From positions 46,523 to 110,522 of the forward strand of contig NZ_LMKM01000010.1 of NCBI RefSeq assembly GCF_001421515.1: a stretch of DNA of 64,000 bases, written 5' to 3'. Under the pieces are notes generated by a model. It was not told the origin of the DNA and ran no database searches. It saw only the letters and a list, made by a program, of their open reading frames with translations. Origin of the DNA: Pedobacter sp. Leaf216 (GTDB lineage Bacteria > Bacteroidota > Bacteroidia > Sphingobacteriales > Sphingobacteriaceae). Shown here in pieces: positions 37,106 to 46,655 of this stretch. How positions within the stretch are numbered: position 1 is the first letter of the stretch; each line of letters begins with the position of its first letter. The position numbers and the translations under genes were made by a program.

Positions 37106-37750
37106 CACCCTAATCGTTTGACCTTTAACCTCAATCATTTGCCCTCTGACCGTAATCGTTTGACCTCTGACCCTAATCATTTGACCTCCGACCTCAATCG
37201 TTTGAGCTCTGACCCTAATCGTTTGAGCTCTGACCCTAATCGTTTGACCTCTGCCCCCAATCGTTTGCCCTCTGACCCCAATCGTTTGCCCTCTGACCCC
37301 AATCGTTTGACCTCTGACCCCAATCGTTTGACCTTTGACCCTAATCGTTTGCCCTCTGACCCCAATCGTTTGCCCTCCGACCTCAATCGTTTGACCTTTG
37401 ACCCTAATCGTTTGACCTCCGACTCTAATCGTTTGACCTCTGACCCCAATCGTTTGCCCTCTGACCCTAATCGTTTGACCTCTGACCCCAATCGTTTGCC
37501 CTCTGACCCTAATCGTTTGCCCTCTGACCCCAATCGTTTGACCTCTGACCCTAATCGTTTGACCTTTGATCCTAATCGTTTGACCTTTGACCCCAATCGT
37601 TTGCCCTCTGACCCCAATCGTTTGCCCTCTGACCCCAATCGTTTGCCCTCTGACCCCAATCGTTTGACCTAAAAGCTCCGACCCTTTACCTAAAAGCTCC
37701 TACTCACTACCTAAAAGCTCCGACTCGCTACCTAAAAGCTACTTATCTGC
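37106..37750. repeat. 21-bp tandem array, about 30 units, no indels
   Basis: From about 37106 to 37666, 26 units of the form CCNAATCGTTTG[A/C]CCTCTGAC follow each other with an exact 21-bp period. From 37667 four more units keep the same period and phase but change sequence to ACCTAAAAGCTCCGACTC (starts 37667, 37688, 37709, 37730). Variation is confined to a few positions ([A/C]CC, T[C/T]T, C[C/T][C/T]). Both strands are open across the array because 21 is a multiple of 3, but only TTG starts are available, so I do not call a gene. It lies between the end of the cytochrome-LRR gene and the GH1 start, in an 822-bp gap. Confidence 0.9.
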
Positions 37751-37759
37751 TATTGTTGG

Positions 37760-39154
37760 CTATGGTGCTTTAACTACAGTGGTATCTTGCGCCAGGATAG
37801 GAATCTTATAATTTCCGGTATCTACAGTTACCTTTGGCAATACTTTTTTGATGCCAGCCAGATCTGCTTTATTTATCCCAGTTTGATAGATATAGAGGTA
37901 CTTTAGATTTTGAAGTTTTTTTAACTGATTAATTCCCCTGGCTGTAATTTTAGTACCTACCAAACTTAATGATTGCAACTGATCTAAATCTTTTAGGGCT
38001 ACCAAACCAGCATCAGTTACCTGGGTATTGTTTAGGTTTAACCGGGTTAAGTTTTTACAATCTTTAATGGCTGCCAGTGTTTGATCGGTTACATACTTAT
38101 TTTCGAGTTTAAGCCAAAGCAGCTGTTTATCTGCCGATTTAATAAGATCCAACACCTCTTTACCCATCGATTTTACATTGATAAAGTTTGCCGAAAGGTA
38201 ATTTGTATTTTGTGAAACAGGAATTATGGTTACACCTGCATCAGTAAACTTTTTAAGTACTTTTTCATCAACAGGCGAAACTTCTTCCTCCGGGATATCG
38301 GTATTTTTTATTTCTTCATTTGCTGCTTCACCATTTTGCAACACTGCTAAAACAGGTTTGATTTCTTGTGTTTGAGGGAGGTTTTTAAATTTTTTCTTAA
38401 AATCAGCACCATTCTTTATCCACCATTTTAATAAAGCAATTTCATTAGCGGTAAGCTGTGGCTTTTCTTTAGGTGCCATATGGTCTTCATCATTTAATGG
38501 CAACAGAATTCGCTTAACCAGTTCACTTTCTTCAGCCTTACCTTTTACCAGGGCAGCCCCGTTTGCTCCTCCTTTTAAAATATAAACTTCTTCATCCAAC
38601 CGGAGTTTTCCTTTTTGCTTTTCGCTGCCGTGGCAACTGTAACAACGGTTTCTAAAGAGGGGCTGAATTGCATTCTGGTAAACAAATGCTTCCTGCACAT
38701 TTGGAATTGCAGGAATGGCCGCAGCTCCCTTTAAGCCACTTTCTTTTAGGGGTGCGGTTAAATAATCTGATCCATGGGTTAAAGATCCACCCATATGGCC
38801 TGTTATAGAAATCAGTACAGTAAGGATAACTGCAACTGCTCCCAATATCCCTTTAGCTTTAATTTTATTGTAAATGATCCAAAAAACAAGCGATAACGCG
38901 GCAACGCTAATGCCCATCCATTGGTGATTGCTAACCAAATTAACATCATAATCACCTCCATTTGCCAAAAGATACCCGGTTATGCAAGAAACAATGGCAC
39001 TTAATGCGCCTAAAAGCAACATGATGGAAATTGCAGGCTTTAGATTTGCAAAGCTGGCTTTGAGCGACAGTACAATACAGATGCAAGCCAACAATAAAAT
39101 GCCGATGGGAAGGTGAACAAAAACAGGATGAAAACGGCCAAAAAACTCAAGCAT
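37760..39154 (-). CDS. DUF2231 membrane domain - planctomycete-type cytochrome c - leucine-rich-repeat fusion
   Basis: 464 residues. The first 140 are membrane helices of DUF2231 type, with FHPVFVHLPIGILLLACICI at residues 8-27. At about 170 a haem site follows, NRCYSCHGSEKQKGKLRLDE, with DHMAPKEKPQLTANEIALLK as the distal part (planctomycete cytochrome C domain). The C-terminal 160 residues are leucine-rich repeats (NLTRLNLNNTQVTDAGLVAL, QSLSLVGTKITARGINQLKK). It is probably a membrane-held electron carrier facing the periplasm, last in the operon (6 bp after the epimerase gene). The LRR part may mediate protein contacts. Confidence 0.88.
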   Translation of the reverse strand: MLEFFGRFHPVFVHLPIGILLLACICIVLSLKASFANLKPAISIMLLLGALSAIVSCITGYLLANGGDYDVNLVSNHQWMGISVAALSLVFWIIYNKIKAKGILGAVAVILTVLISITGHMGGSLTHGSDYLTAPLKESGLKGAAAIPAIPNVQEAFVYQNAIQPLFRNRCYSCHGSEKQKGKLRLDEEVYILKGGANGAALVKGKAEESELVKRILLPLNDEDHMAPKEKPQLTANEIALLKWWIKNGADFKKKFKNLPQTQEIKPVLAVLQNGEAANEEIKNTDIPEEEVSPVDEKVLKKFTDAGVTIIPVSQNTNYLSANFINVKSMGKEVLDLIKSADKQLLWLKLENKYVTDQTLAAIKDCKNLTRLNLNNTQVTDAGLVALKDLDQLQSLSLVGTKITARGINQLKKLQNLKYLYIYQTGINKADLAGIKKVLPKVTVDTGNYKIPILAQDTTVVKAP

Positions 39155-39160
39155 CTTTAT

Positions 39161-40093
39161 TTATTGATATCTTTTTCTTAATAAATTCATCATATACACA
39201 TTTATTGCCCATTGATCGGCAACAGGCTGGCGGGTGTAGGGTAAAGTTGGCATATAATCTGCCGGGCCAAATTCGGTTAGGATCGTCATCCGTTCTCCGT
39301 TTTTCTTTTTCCTGGCAATAACCTTGTCCCACCAGGCCAAATGCGCCTCTACTACTTTGGCCCATTCAGGTGCCCTTGGGTCGTTTACCTGCGGACCTTC
39401 GGGATGCCCTACCCTGGAATGGATATGATCTGTTTTTTCCAAAATAAAGTCGATGGTTTGCTTTTGATCAGCCAGTAAGCTTTCGTGCACATTGCACCAA
39501 TGTGAAATATCGAGGGTGAACCTTATTTCAGGATTTTTTTCGGCAAAATGCTTTGCAACCGGGGCGGCAAACATCATCCGGCTCCGGTGCGTTTCATGAT
39601 AAATTGGTATCCCTGATGATTTTCTTTTGGCTGTTACATAATCGATAATCCGTTTATTTTCTTCGTATGTGAAGAAATCTTTCCCCGAATGGCAATTGAT
39701 GTAAAGTGGTTTCTGATAGGTATTGGCGCAAATGGCATCTATATTTTTTTTAAATGATGCCAGATGATCTGCAATATTTGCCTGTGAGCCGGCACATAAA
39801 AATCCTATCTCAAGTTTATATTTCTTTACGGCATCAAAAAGTTCTTTCACTGCTTTATCTTCTCCAGGCCACCACACCTCAATTCCTTCGTACCCCTCCT
39901 TTTTTGCGGCTGCACAAAATTCATCTCTTGTACCTTCAAAACCCCAATCGGTTTGCATAAATAAAAGTTCATACCCTACTTTAGTTTTTACCCTGCTAAG
40001 CGCATGTGGACTAACATCCTGTAGGGGTGCCAAATACGAAGCCACCGTTACAAGGGCGGTATTTTGTAAGAATTTTCTCCTGGTTTGAGACAT
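39161..40093 (-). CDS. Sugar phosphate isomerase/epimerase-like TIM-barrel protein, Tat-exported
   Basis: 310 residues. The start MSQTRRKFLQNTALVTVASY is a twin-arginine signal (RRKFL), so the protein is exported folded. The body is a xylose-isomerase-like TIM barrel: GYEGIEVWWPG, PLYINCHSGKDFFTYEENKR, the metal-site HETHRSRMMFAAP, RFTLDISHWCNVHESL and DHIHSRVGHPEGPQ. Such proteins often act with DUF1553/DUF1501/DUF2231 partners. The substrate is unknown, probably a sugar or sugar acid. Confidence 0.9.
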   Translation of the reverse strand: MSQTRRKFLQNTALVTVASYLAPLQDVSPHALSRVKTKVGYELLFMQTDWGFEGTRDEFCAAAKKEGYEGIEVWWPGEDKAVKELFDAVKKYKLEIGFLCAGSQANIADHLASFKKNIDAICANTYQKPLYINCHSGKDFFTYEENKRIIDYVTAKRKSSGIPIYHETHRSRMMFAAPVAKHFAEKNPEIRFTLDISHWCNVHESLLADQKQTIDFILEKTDHIHSRVGHPEGPQVNDPRAPEWAKVVEAHLAWWDKVIARKKKNGERMTILTEFGPADYMPTLPYTRQPVADQWAINVYMMNLLRKRYQ

Positions 40094-40196
40094 GAATTAA
40101 TGATTGAATGAGTTATTTTATTTATGATTGGATTATTGAATGGTGGTATTTCTATTCTAAACTTTGGACTCAAAACTTCTATCCTCCGACTAGAAC
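40094..40196. repeat. Repeat-like gap inside the cytochrome operon
   Basis: The gap holds AATGATTGAATGA, TGATTGGATTATTGAATGG and TTGGACTCAAAACTTC-like words. The reverse-complement TTCAATCATT also occurs near 18703. It looks like one of the word-like intergenic repeats seen elsewhere in the window. Confidence 0.35.
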
Positions 40197-41708
40197 CTAC
40201 GCCACAACCTCCCTTATTACCTTACCTGCTACATCAGTTAACCTGAACGGCCGGCCCTGAAAAGGGTAAGTAAACTGTTCGTGGTCGAAACCCAACTGGT
40301 TTAATATCGTGGCCTGAACATCGAAAGCATCCACTTTACCGCTGATGGCACTGTAACCTATTTCGTCGGTTTCGCCATGGGTAAAGCCTTTTTTAACACC
40401 TCCGCCTGCCATCCAGATGGTAAATGCTTCTGTGTGGTGATCTCTGCCTTTAAATGGGTTTTGAATACCATTTCTATTTTCCATCATAGGTGTGCGGCCA
40501 AATTCACCACCCCAAACCACCAAAGTTTCTTCCAATAAACCACGTTGTTTCAAATCCATCAGTAAAGCAGTAATCGGCCTGTCGATGCTTCTGCATTTAT
40601 TTTTTAAGCCAATGTTGAGCGAGTTATTCGAACTATCGCCATGCGCATCCCAACCCCAATCGAACAATTGAATGTACCGTACTCCTTTTTCTACCAGTTT
40701 ACGGGCAAGCAACACATTGTTGGCAAAGCAAGCTTTACCAGGTTGTGTTCCATACATTTCATGAATGTAGGCGGGTTCATCATTAATATTCATCACTTCC
40801 GGGGCCGATATCTGCATGCGGTAAGCCATTTCGTACTGTGCTATCCGCGATAAAATTTCCGGGTCGTTATATTCCTGATATTGCTGTTCATTCGCTTTGT
40901 TGATGGCCTCGATAGATGCTTTTCTTAAATCGCGGTTCATCCCATCAGGATCTTTGATAAAAAGTACCGGATCGCCCTCACTGCGGCATTGTACACCCTG
41001 GTATACTGAAGGTAAAAAACCGCTCCCCCAAACACTTTTGCCGGCATCAGGAAAACTTCCTCCACTGGTAAGCACTACATATCCGGGTAAATTCTGATTT
41101 TCTGATCCTAAACCATAAGTAACCCAGCTGCCCATACTTGGTCTGCCCAAACGTGGCGAACCGGTATGTACCAATAATTGAGCTGGTGCGTGGTTAAACT
41201 GATCGGTTTTTACCGCTTTTAAAAAAGTTACATCATCTACCATAGTAGAAAAGTGTGGCAGATTATCGCTTACCAAAGCACCAGACTGACCATGCTTGGC
41301 AAATACCGCCTGTGGACCCAGCATTTTTGGTACGCCAGTGATAAACGCAAATTTTTTGCCTGCCAGCAGTGATGGCGGACAGTCTTGCCCATCCATTTTC
41401 ATCAGTTCGGGTTTAAAATCAAACAGCTCCAATTGAGACGGTGCGCCCGCCATATGTAAATAAATTACACTTTTGGCCTTACCAACCAAGGGTGGCGATT
41501 TTGGCAATAAAGGATGTGCCGGATCGTAAGCAATTTTAGTTTGTGGACTGGAAAAAAGATTGCCGCAGCCACCCAATAAAGATCCCATCGCTAAAGCACC
41601 CAGGCCCATTGCACTTTCCTTTAAAAAATGCCTCCGCGAATGAAGTTGCGCATTGGCCTCATGTGCTTCTTTAATTAACCGATGAGCGTTTAACTCGTCT
41701 CTTGTCAT
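40197..41708 (-). CDS. DUF1501 domain protein (exported, alkaline-phosphatase/sulfatase-like fold)
   Basis: 503 residues. The N-terminus has HSRRHFLKESAMGLGALAMG, a Tat-like signal, then SLLGGCG. Family motifs are YLHMAGAPSQLELFDFKPEL, GSWVTYGLGSENQNLPGYVV, FDWGWDAHGD and LVVWGGEFGRTPM. DUF1501 proteins resemble sulfatases and are almost always encoded next to DUF1549/DUF1553 cytochromes, as here (11 bp after the gene at 41720). The biochemical role is unproven; a periplasmic hydrolase or oxidoreductase partner is likely. Confidence 0.9.
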   Translation of the reverse strand: MTRDELNAHRLIKEAHEANAQLHSRRHFLKESAMGLGALAMGSLLGGCGNLFSSPQTKIAYDPAHPLLPKSPPLVGKAKSVIYLHMAGAPSQLELFDFKPELMKMDGQDCPPSLLAGKKFAFITGVPKMLGPQAVFAKHGQSGALVSDNLPHFSTMVDDVTFLKAVKTDQFNHAPAQLLVHTGSPRLGRPSMGSWVTYGLGSENQNLPGYVVLTSGGSFPDAGKSVWGSGFLPSVYQGVQCRSEGDPVLFIKDPDGMNRDLRKASIEAINKANEQQYQEYNDPEILSRIAQYEMAYRMQISAPEVMNINDEPAYIHEMYGTQPGKACFANNVLLARKLVEKGVRYIQLFDWGWDAHGDSSNNSLNIGLKNKCRSIDRPITALLMDLKQRGLLEETLVVWGGEFGRTPMMENRNGIQNPFKGRDHHTEAFTIWMAGGGVKKGFTHGETDEIGYSAISGKVDAFDVQATILNQLGFDHEQFTYPFQGRPFRLTDVAGKVIREVVA

Positions 41709-41719
41709 AATGAATCAGA

Positions 41720-44458
41720 TTAATTTTTGGTAACCACTTCGTCCAGATTGAGCATTGCATTTGCCACTAAAACCATTGCTGCATCCTCTGGCTTGTATTT
41801 CTTTTGTTTATCGCCCATAAAAGCCGATACGTTAGCCGCATTCTTTTTAAACTCATCAAAAGCTTGGGCATATAAATCCTCAAATATTTTTAACCGGTTT
41901 TGAGGGATTACTTTATATAAAATGAGTTCATATCCCTTTGAAATTTTTGATTTGCTGCTGTTCCCGCCAACCTTATCCATACGTGCTGCCAGTTTTCTGG
42001 CCAGATCGATGTAAACACTATCATTTAAGGTAACAAGGGCTTGCAAAGGGGTGTTGGTACGGATTCGCCGCGGACTGCAAACTACCCGCGATGCCCCATC
42101 GAAAGCAATAGCTGATGGATATGGGGCCGTTCTTTTCCAATAAGTATAAATACCCCTGCGGTACTGTTCTTCGCCACCACTGGTAATCCATTTGGCACCA
42201 CTATAAGGCGAAAACCAAATTCCTTCGGGCTGCCAGGGCATTACTGGCGGGCCATACATTTTGTTGCTCAGTACCCCGCAAACAGCCAAACTTTGGTCTC
42301 TTATCTGCTCAGCACTAAGCCTGATGCGCGAGCCACGGGCATAAAACTTGTTAAAAAGGTCTTTTTCTTTTAATTCTTCCGATACCTTACTGTCTTGCCT
42401 GTAAGTGGCCATCATCACCAGCTCTTTCAACATTTTTTTAACGCTCCAGTTGTATTTGTGCATAAACTGGTAAGCCATAAAATCCAACAGCTCCTGGTGG
42501 GTTGGTGCCATGCCCTGCGTACCCATATCTTCAAGGGTTTCTACCAAACCTGCTCCATATAACTGCTCCCACAAGCGGTTAACCATTGTTCTTGATACCA
42601 GCGGATTTCTTTTATCGGTAAGCCACATTGCAAGGCCCATGCGGTTATCAGGTGCATTTTTGGGCATAGCAAAAGCAAGAGAATTTGGCACCCCAACTTT
42701 TACCTCCTTACCCTTTGATGTCCACGCACCACGCTCAAACACATAGTTTTTGCGTTGCATGCTCAAAGGATTTTCGACCATTATTGGTGTAGTAGGCACC
42801 TTGGCATTCATTAAATCAGTAAACGTTTTCTTTTTGGCTGCGTATTCTGGCTTACCCTTGCCAGGAAATTGCTTTGTAAAATAAAACCAGTCGAAATACA
42901 CCATAAACTGATCAGGATTTTTTACCGAGGCATTTGTATAGTTTAAGTATACGTCCTTCAAGCCGCTCTGTTTAGGAAAATCAATCGCTACATTTTCATA
43001 ACCCTGTGTTTGAGCAAGTTTCCACGATTTAATAACCGGTCCGTTTGCCGAACCAAGGTGCAAACTCATTGTGCCGTTTGGCTGGTTACAGTTGTAACGC
43101 AGAATCAGTTGATCTATATCCTGAAGGTTTACTGATTTTAACCTGGCCGATGAACTATTTTTAAAATATAACGCAATGTTATTGTTGCCAATTACCGAAT
43201 TAACCAATTGATCAGCCGTGGTTGAATTTATTGTAGGCTCACCTGTTTTTAAAAACAAACTCATTTGATCTGCTCTTTCTTTACCTGCAACAGCTTTAAC
43301 CCAGCTTGTTAAAGTATTTAACTCGTTTTTTAAGCTATCGTTAAAATTCCTGAATAAAGGATATTCGGCCTGCACATCTTCATCCCTTGTATTGTTAAAA
43401 TACGACATGAATTTATAATACTCATCATGCTTAAAAGGATCGTATGGATGGCTATGGCACTGTACGCAAGAAAACGTTGTACTCATCAGCCCTTCCCAGG
43501 TTGCGTTAACGCGATCCAACACTGCCGATGTTCTAAATTCTTCGTTGTTTGTACCACCTTCATCATTGGTGGGCGTGTTCCGGCTAAAAGCGGTAGCAAT
43601 ATATTGAGCATCGGTTGGATTGGGGAATAAATCGCCAGCAATCTGATCGGTGATAAACTGATCATATGGCATATCCCGGTTAAAGGCTTTAATCACCCAA
43701 TCGCGGTAGCTCCAGATGTTTCTGTTAGGGTCGCTCTCATAACCTTTTGTATCGGCATACCGGGCAATATCCAGCCACATAGAAGCCCAACGCTCGCCAA
43801 ATTTTGGCGATGCCAGCAAACTATCTACCAATATACTGTATGCCTGAGGTTCGTTTTCGCTATTGAGGTAAAATTTCGCCAGTTTTTCTGAAGGGTAAGT
43901 ACCAATCAGATCCAAACTCGCTCTTCTTAATAAAGTTGCCCGATCGGCTGTTTTGGAAGGTTCGAACTTGTTTTCTTTGAGTTTTGCAAAAATAAATTTA
44001 TCCAGGTCATTGCGCACCCAGTCATTATCTACATCAGGCACATTAGTAGGTTTAACACTTACGTAGGCCCAATGCTGCCCCCATTTTGCGCCCTGGTTTA
44101 TCCAGCTGCTTAACACATCAATCTCCTCACCATTTAAGGCAGGGTGTTTATAAGGCATCCTTTCTTCGGGATCGTTGGATTTTAAGCGTTTTATAAATTC
44201 GCTGGCTTCTGCATTACCGGGAATAATTGCCGGCTTACCACTTTTGGTATTGGCAAGTGCTTCTTCTCTAAACAGCACGCTAAAACCACCTTGCTGTTTA
44301 ACGCCACCATGGCACGAAATGCATTTTTTATTTAAAATAGGTTTAACCTGGGTGTTAAAATCAACCTCTTTCTCAGAAGAAAAAAGCGAAAAGGCAATTA
44401 AAGCAGTCGCAATTAGCAGAAAGCCAGAGGCAAACAACATTTTCTTTTTCAACAACAT
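41720..44458 (-). CDS. Planctomycete-type cytochrome with DUF1549 and DUF1553 domains and a CBM6-like module
   Basis: 912 residues. A signal anchor (MLLKKKMLFASGFLLIATAL) precedes a first haem site CISCHGGVKQQGG (PSCyt1). DUF1549 follows (FIFAKLKENKFEPSKTADRA), with a second haem motif CVQCHSHPYDPFKHDEYYKF. At about residues 430-545 there is a beta domain (IDQLILRYNCNQPNGTMSLH, YENVAIDF, FMVYFDWFYF) resembling carbohydrate-binding family 6. The C-terminus is DUF1553 (LVSRTMVNRLWEQLYGAGLV, RIRTNTPLQALVTLND). It leads a four-gene operon and probably passes electrons from an external carbohydrate. Confidence 0.92.
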   Translation of the reverse strand: MLLKKKMLFASGFLLIATALIAFSLFSSEKEVDFNTQVKPILNKKCISCHGGVKQQGGFSVLFREEALANTKSGKPAIIPGNAEASEFIKRLKSNDPEERMPYKHPALNGEEIDVLSSWINQGAKWGQHWAYVSVKPTNVPDVDNDWVRNDLDKFIFAKLKENKFEPSKTADRATLLRRASLDLIGTYPSEKLAKFYLNSENEPQAYSILVDSLLASPKFGERWASMWLDIARYADTKGYESDPNRNIWSYRDWVIKAFNRDMPYDQFITDQIAGDLFPNPTDAQYIATAFSRNTPTNDEGGTNNEEFRTSAVLDRVNATWEGLMSTTFSCVQCHSHPYDPFKHDEYYKFMSYFNNTRDEDVQAEYPLFRNFNDSLKNELNTLTSWVKAVAGKERADQMSLFLKTGEPTINSTTADQLVNSVIGNNNIALYFKNSSSARLKSVNLQDIDQLILRYNCNQPNGTMSLHLGSANGPVIKSWKLAQTQGYENVAIDFPKQSGLKDVYLNYTNASVKNPDQFMVYFDWFYFTKQFPGKGKPEYAAKKKTFTDLMNAKVPTTPIMVENPLSMQRKNYVFERGAWTSKGKEVKVGVPNSLAFAMPKNAPDNRMGLAMWLTDKRNPLVSRTMVNRLWEQLYGAGLVETLEDMGTQGMAPTHQELLDFMAYQFMHKYNWSVKKMLKELVMMATYRQDSKVSEELKEKDLFNKFYARGSRIRLSAEQIRDQSLAVCGVLSNKMYGPPVMPWQPEGIWFSPYSGAKWITSGGEEQYRRGIYTYWKRTAPYPSAIAFDGASRVVCSPRRIRTNTPLQALVTLNDSVYIDLARKLAARMDKVGGNSSKSKISKGYELILYKVIPQNRLKIFEDLYAQAFDEFKKNAANVSAFMGDKQKKYKPEDAAMVLVANAMLNLDEVVTKN

Positions 44459-44729
44459 TTTGGTTAGTATAAATTAAACTAATGTTTAGCAACTTAACAT
44501 CTATACACAATGTTAAACAATACTAAACAATAATCAAAGTAACAAATTGCGTTAATTGGCTAAATAGCCCCTTTGTTAACCCTCGCTTAAACCAAAGATG
44601 AAGAAAAAAAATTTAGTTAAGAATGCATTAATTTGCCCAAAAGATGGATTATATTACTTTAAGCTTTTTAAAATCGATAACTCGTTCAACAGCACAGCAC
44701 CTGACTAAACCATTATCCAACAGGAAACG
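44459..44729. other. Intergenic gap upstream of the cytochrome operon
   Basis: 270 bp, AT-rich with several TTAACNAA words (for example near 44492 and 44573). It must contain the operon promoter on the minus strand and the end of the MutS-like gene. No ORF or repeat is clear. Confidence 0.4.
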
Positions 44730-46544
44730 CTAATCAAGCGATAAACCGATTTCTTTTAACAAGATTGCGGCATTGAACGTTTTGCAAGGGCCTTGTTTTA
44801 ATTGGTAATCAAATCTCATTTCGCCGGCTGTAATCTGGATATCGAAATGGAAATTACGCACCGTTTCAGGATGGTCTAAAATAAGATCGGCCAATTGCAG
44901 ATCGTGTGTGGCAAAAAGTGCCGGTGTTTTTTCGGCAATTAACTTTTGCACAAAAACCTTTGAGCCCAGGTATTTATCCCTGCTGTTGGTACCCCGAAGC
45001 ATCTCGTCGATCAATACAAAAGTATCTTTATCTTTAACCACATTATCAAGGATCATTTTAAGGCGGTTTAACTCGGCTTTAAATGTAGATGTACTTTCAT
45101 TCAGCGAATCTTTAATCCGCATGTAAGTGTTAATCGAAAATACCGATAACTGCATGGCATTTGCGCAAACCGGTGCACCTGCATAAGCCAACACCATATT
45201 AATACCCAACGTACGCAAAAAGGTACTTTTCCCTGCCATATTCGATCCGGTTACAATATCAACAGTAGGTTTTGCTTCGAGGTTAAAATCATTGCTCACC
45301 CTTAATTGTTCATCAATTAACGGATGTCCGATTTGAGTACCATTTAATGCAAATTGATCGGTAAGCACAGGAAAAACCCAGTTGGGCTGGTTATAAGCCG
45401 TTGTGGCCAGTGATATTATTTCTTCAAAATTGCCCAAATGGTCAAGCGCTTTAATTACCTCTTTTGATGACGATTTGTACCAGATATCCAAGCTGATACA
45501 GCACCTTAAATCCCATAATAAAAGTGCATTCAAAATTCCGCCAACGATCATATTTAGGCGGGCATCAAAATTCTTGATAATTTTAGATAGTGCTTTAATC
45601 TCTTTACTGGCAGGAATTTTCGAATCCAGTAAACTCAGCGTATAGCTACTTTTCCAGTCTTGATTTTCTGTCCACAAAATAGCCGTGGCATAACCGTTAA
45701 GCAGGCTTGAGCTTCCTCCGAAGCTATAAAAAACTTTATTGATCTTCGCTCCCCATAAAACATTCCACCCGGCATGAATGATACAGAGCAATATCAGTAT
45801 TTTCCAGAAAACACTACTCACTAATAGCGCAGCCAAAACAAGGGCAATAATGATATAAGGCACAAATTTAACGTACAACCTTAAAATTTTACTGCCAACA
45901 AACTCCAGTTGCGCACCAAGCTGGTGCTTCAATTGTGTTTTAATCAGTTCTATCCTTTCAGGATCGTAGCCATGCAGGTTTGCTCGGAAACTAAAAGTAT
46001 CGGCTATTTTAGCCACCATTTCTCTTACTGCTTCCTGCCGCTGAATGATGTTATTTTTTACCGGTTTTTCTGCAAAGCTTTTGGCCAGCAGGTCGTTTCC
46101 ACTTTTGGTACTGCAACGGTTTACCAGCGCAAAGAGCGATGCGCTTCCGAAAATATCAAGATCAGAACTATAGGGATGAAGTTCTGATTGGAAGTTTTTA
46201 CCAGCATCGTAACCGTTTTCGGTTCCGTTTAAAATATTTGATTCATTTTCATACACCCACAAAAGCTGCTTTTTATAATCATTTTCACGATCGAGAATGC
46301 TTTGCCTGCGCACAACCAATGCAAAAATGATTACCGGCACCAGTAAGCCAATTTGTATTAATGTGCGTAATTCATCATCTGCAGATTGAACTAAAAAGAT
46401 AAACAGTATAATCTCTGCTACAAACAAACCGATACGGATAAAAGAAAGCTGATCGATCAGTTTTTTTGTTTGATCAATATCTGCTATTACCTGCTTAATA
46501 TTCTGATCGTAACCGGCTATTATTTCTGTTTGCTGTTTTAACAT
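44730..46544 (-). CDS. MutS-family ATPase with membrane segments
   Basis: 604 residues. The C-terminal 200 residues are a MutS ATPase: Walker A in VTGSNMAGKSTFLRTLGINM (about residue 430), Walker B in DTFVLIDEMLRGTNSRDK and the His motif LFATHDLQLADL. The N-terminal half has hydrophobic pairs at about residues 35-80 and 225-265 and lacks the mismatch-binding domain, so it is not MutS. It may be a MutS-like protein held at the membrane, as noted for several Bacteroidota relatives; the function is unknown. It is divergent from rlmH. Confidence 0.88.
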   Translation of the reverse strand: MLKQQTEIIAGYDQNIKQVIADIDQTKKLIDQLSFIRIGLFVAEIILFIFLVQSADDELRTLIQIGLLVPVIIFALVVRRQSILDRENDYKKQLLWVYENESNILNGTENGYDAGKNFQSELHPYSSDLDIFGSASLFALVNRCSTKSGNDLLAKSFAEKPVKNNIIQRQEAVREMVAKIADTFSFRANLHGYDPERIELIKTQLKHQLGAQLEFVGSKILRLYVKFVPYIIIALVLAALLVSSVFWKILILLCIIHAGWNVLWGAKINKVFYSFGGSSSLLNGYATAILWTENQDWKSSYTLSLLDSKIPASKEIKALSKIIKNFDARLNMIVGGILNALLLWDLRCCISLDIWYKSSSKEVIKALDHLGNFEEIISLATTAYNQPNWVFPVLTDQFALNGTQIGHPLIDEQLRVSNDFNLEAKPTVDIVTGSNMAGKSTFLRTLGINMVLAYAGAPVCANAMQLSVFSINTYMRIKDSLNESTSTFKAELNRLKMILDNVVKDKDTFVLIDEMLRGTNSRDKYLGSKVFVQKLIAEKTPALFATHDLQLADLILDHPETVRNFHFDIQITAGEMRFDYQLKQGPCKTFNAAILLKEIGLSLD

Positions 46545-46613
46545 GACTGGATTAATAAATATACTTTCGGAGGTTTCAGATCGATAAATTATACTATTTG
46601 TTACAATTTTATC

Positions 46614-46621
46614 TAAGTTTG
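46614..46621 (+). promoter_or_regulatory. Candidate promoter box of rlmH
   Basis: TAAGTTTG fits TAnnTTTG, 34 bp before the ATG at 46656. A TTTG at 46597-46600 lies only 13 bp upstream, closer than the usual spacing. Confidence 0.45.
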
Positions 46622-46655
46622 AATCTCGAAAATTCTAAAGATAGGGAAATATTAA

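Noticed and set aside
37088..37672. Open frames of 194 codons (plus) and 160 codons (minus) across the 21-bp array
   Set aside because: A 21-bp period keeps all frames open by itself. Both frames begin only at TTG, without a good leader, and the peptides (PNRLTSD and KRLGSEG repeats) match no family I know.
37106..37750. CRISPR array
   Set aside because: There are no unique spacers; units follow each other directly at 21 bp, and no cas gene is present.
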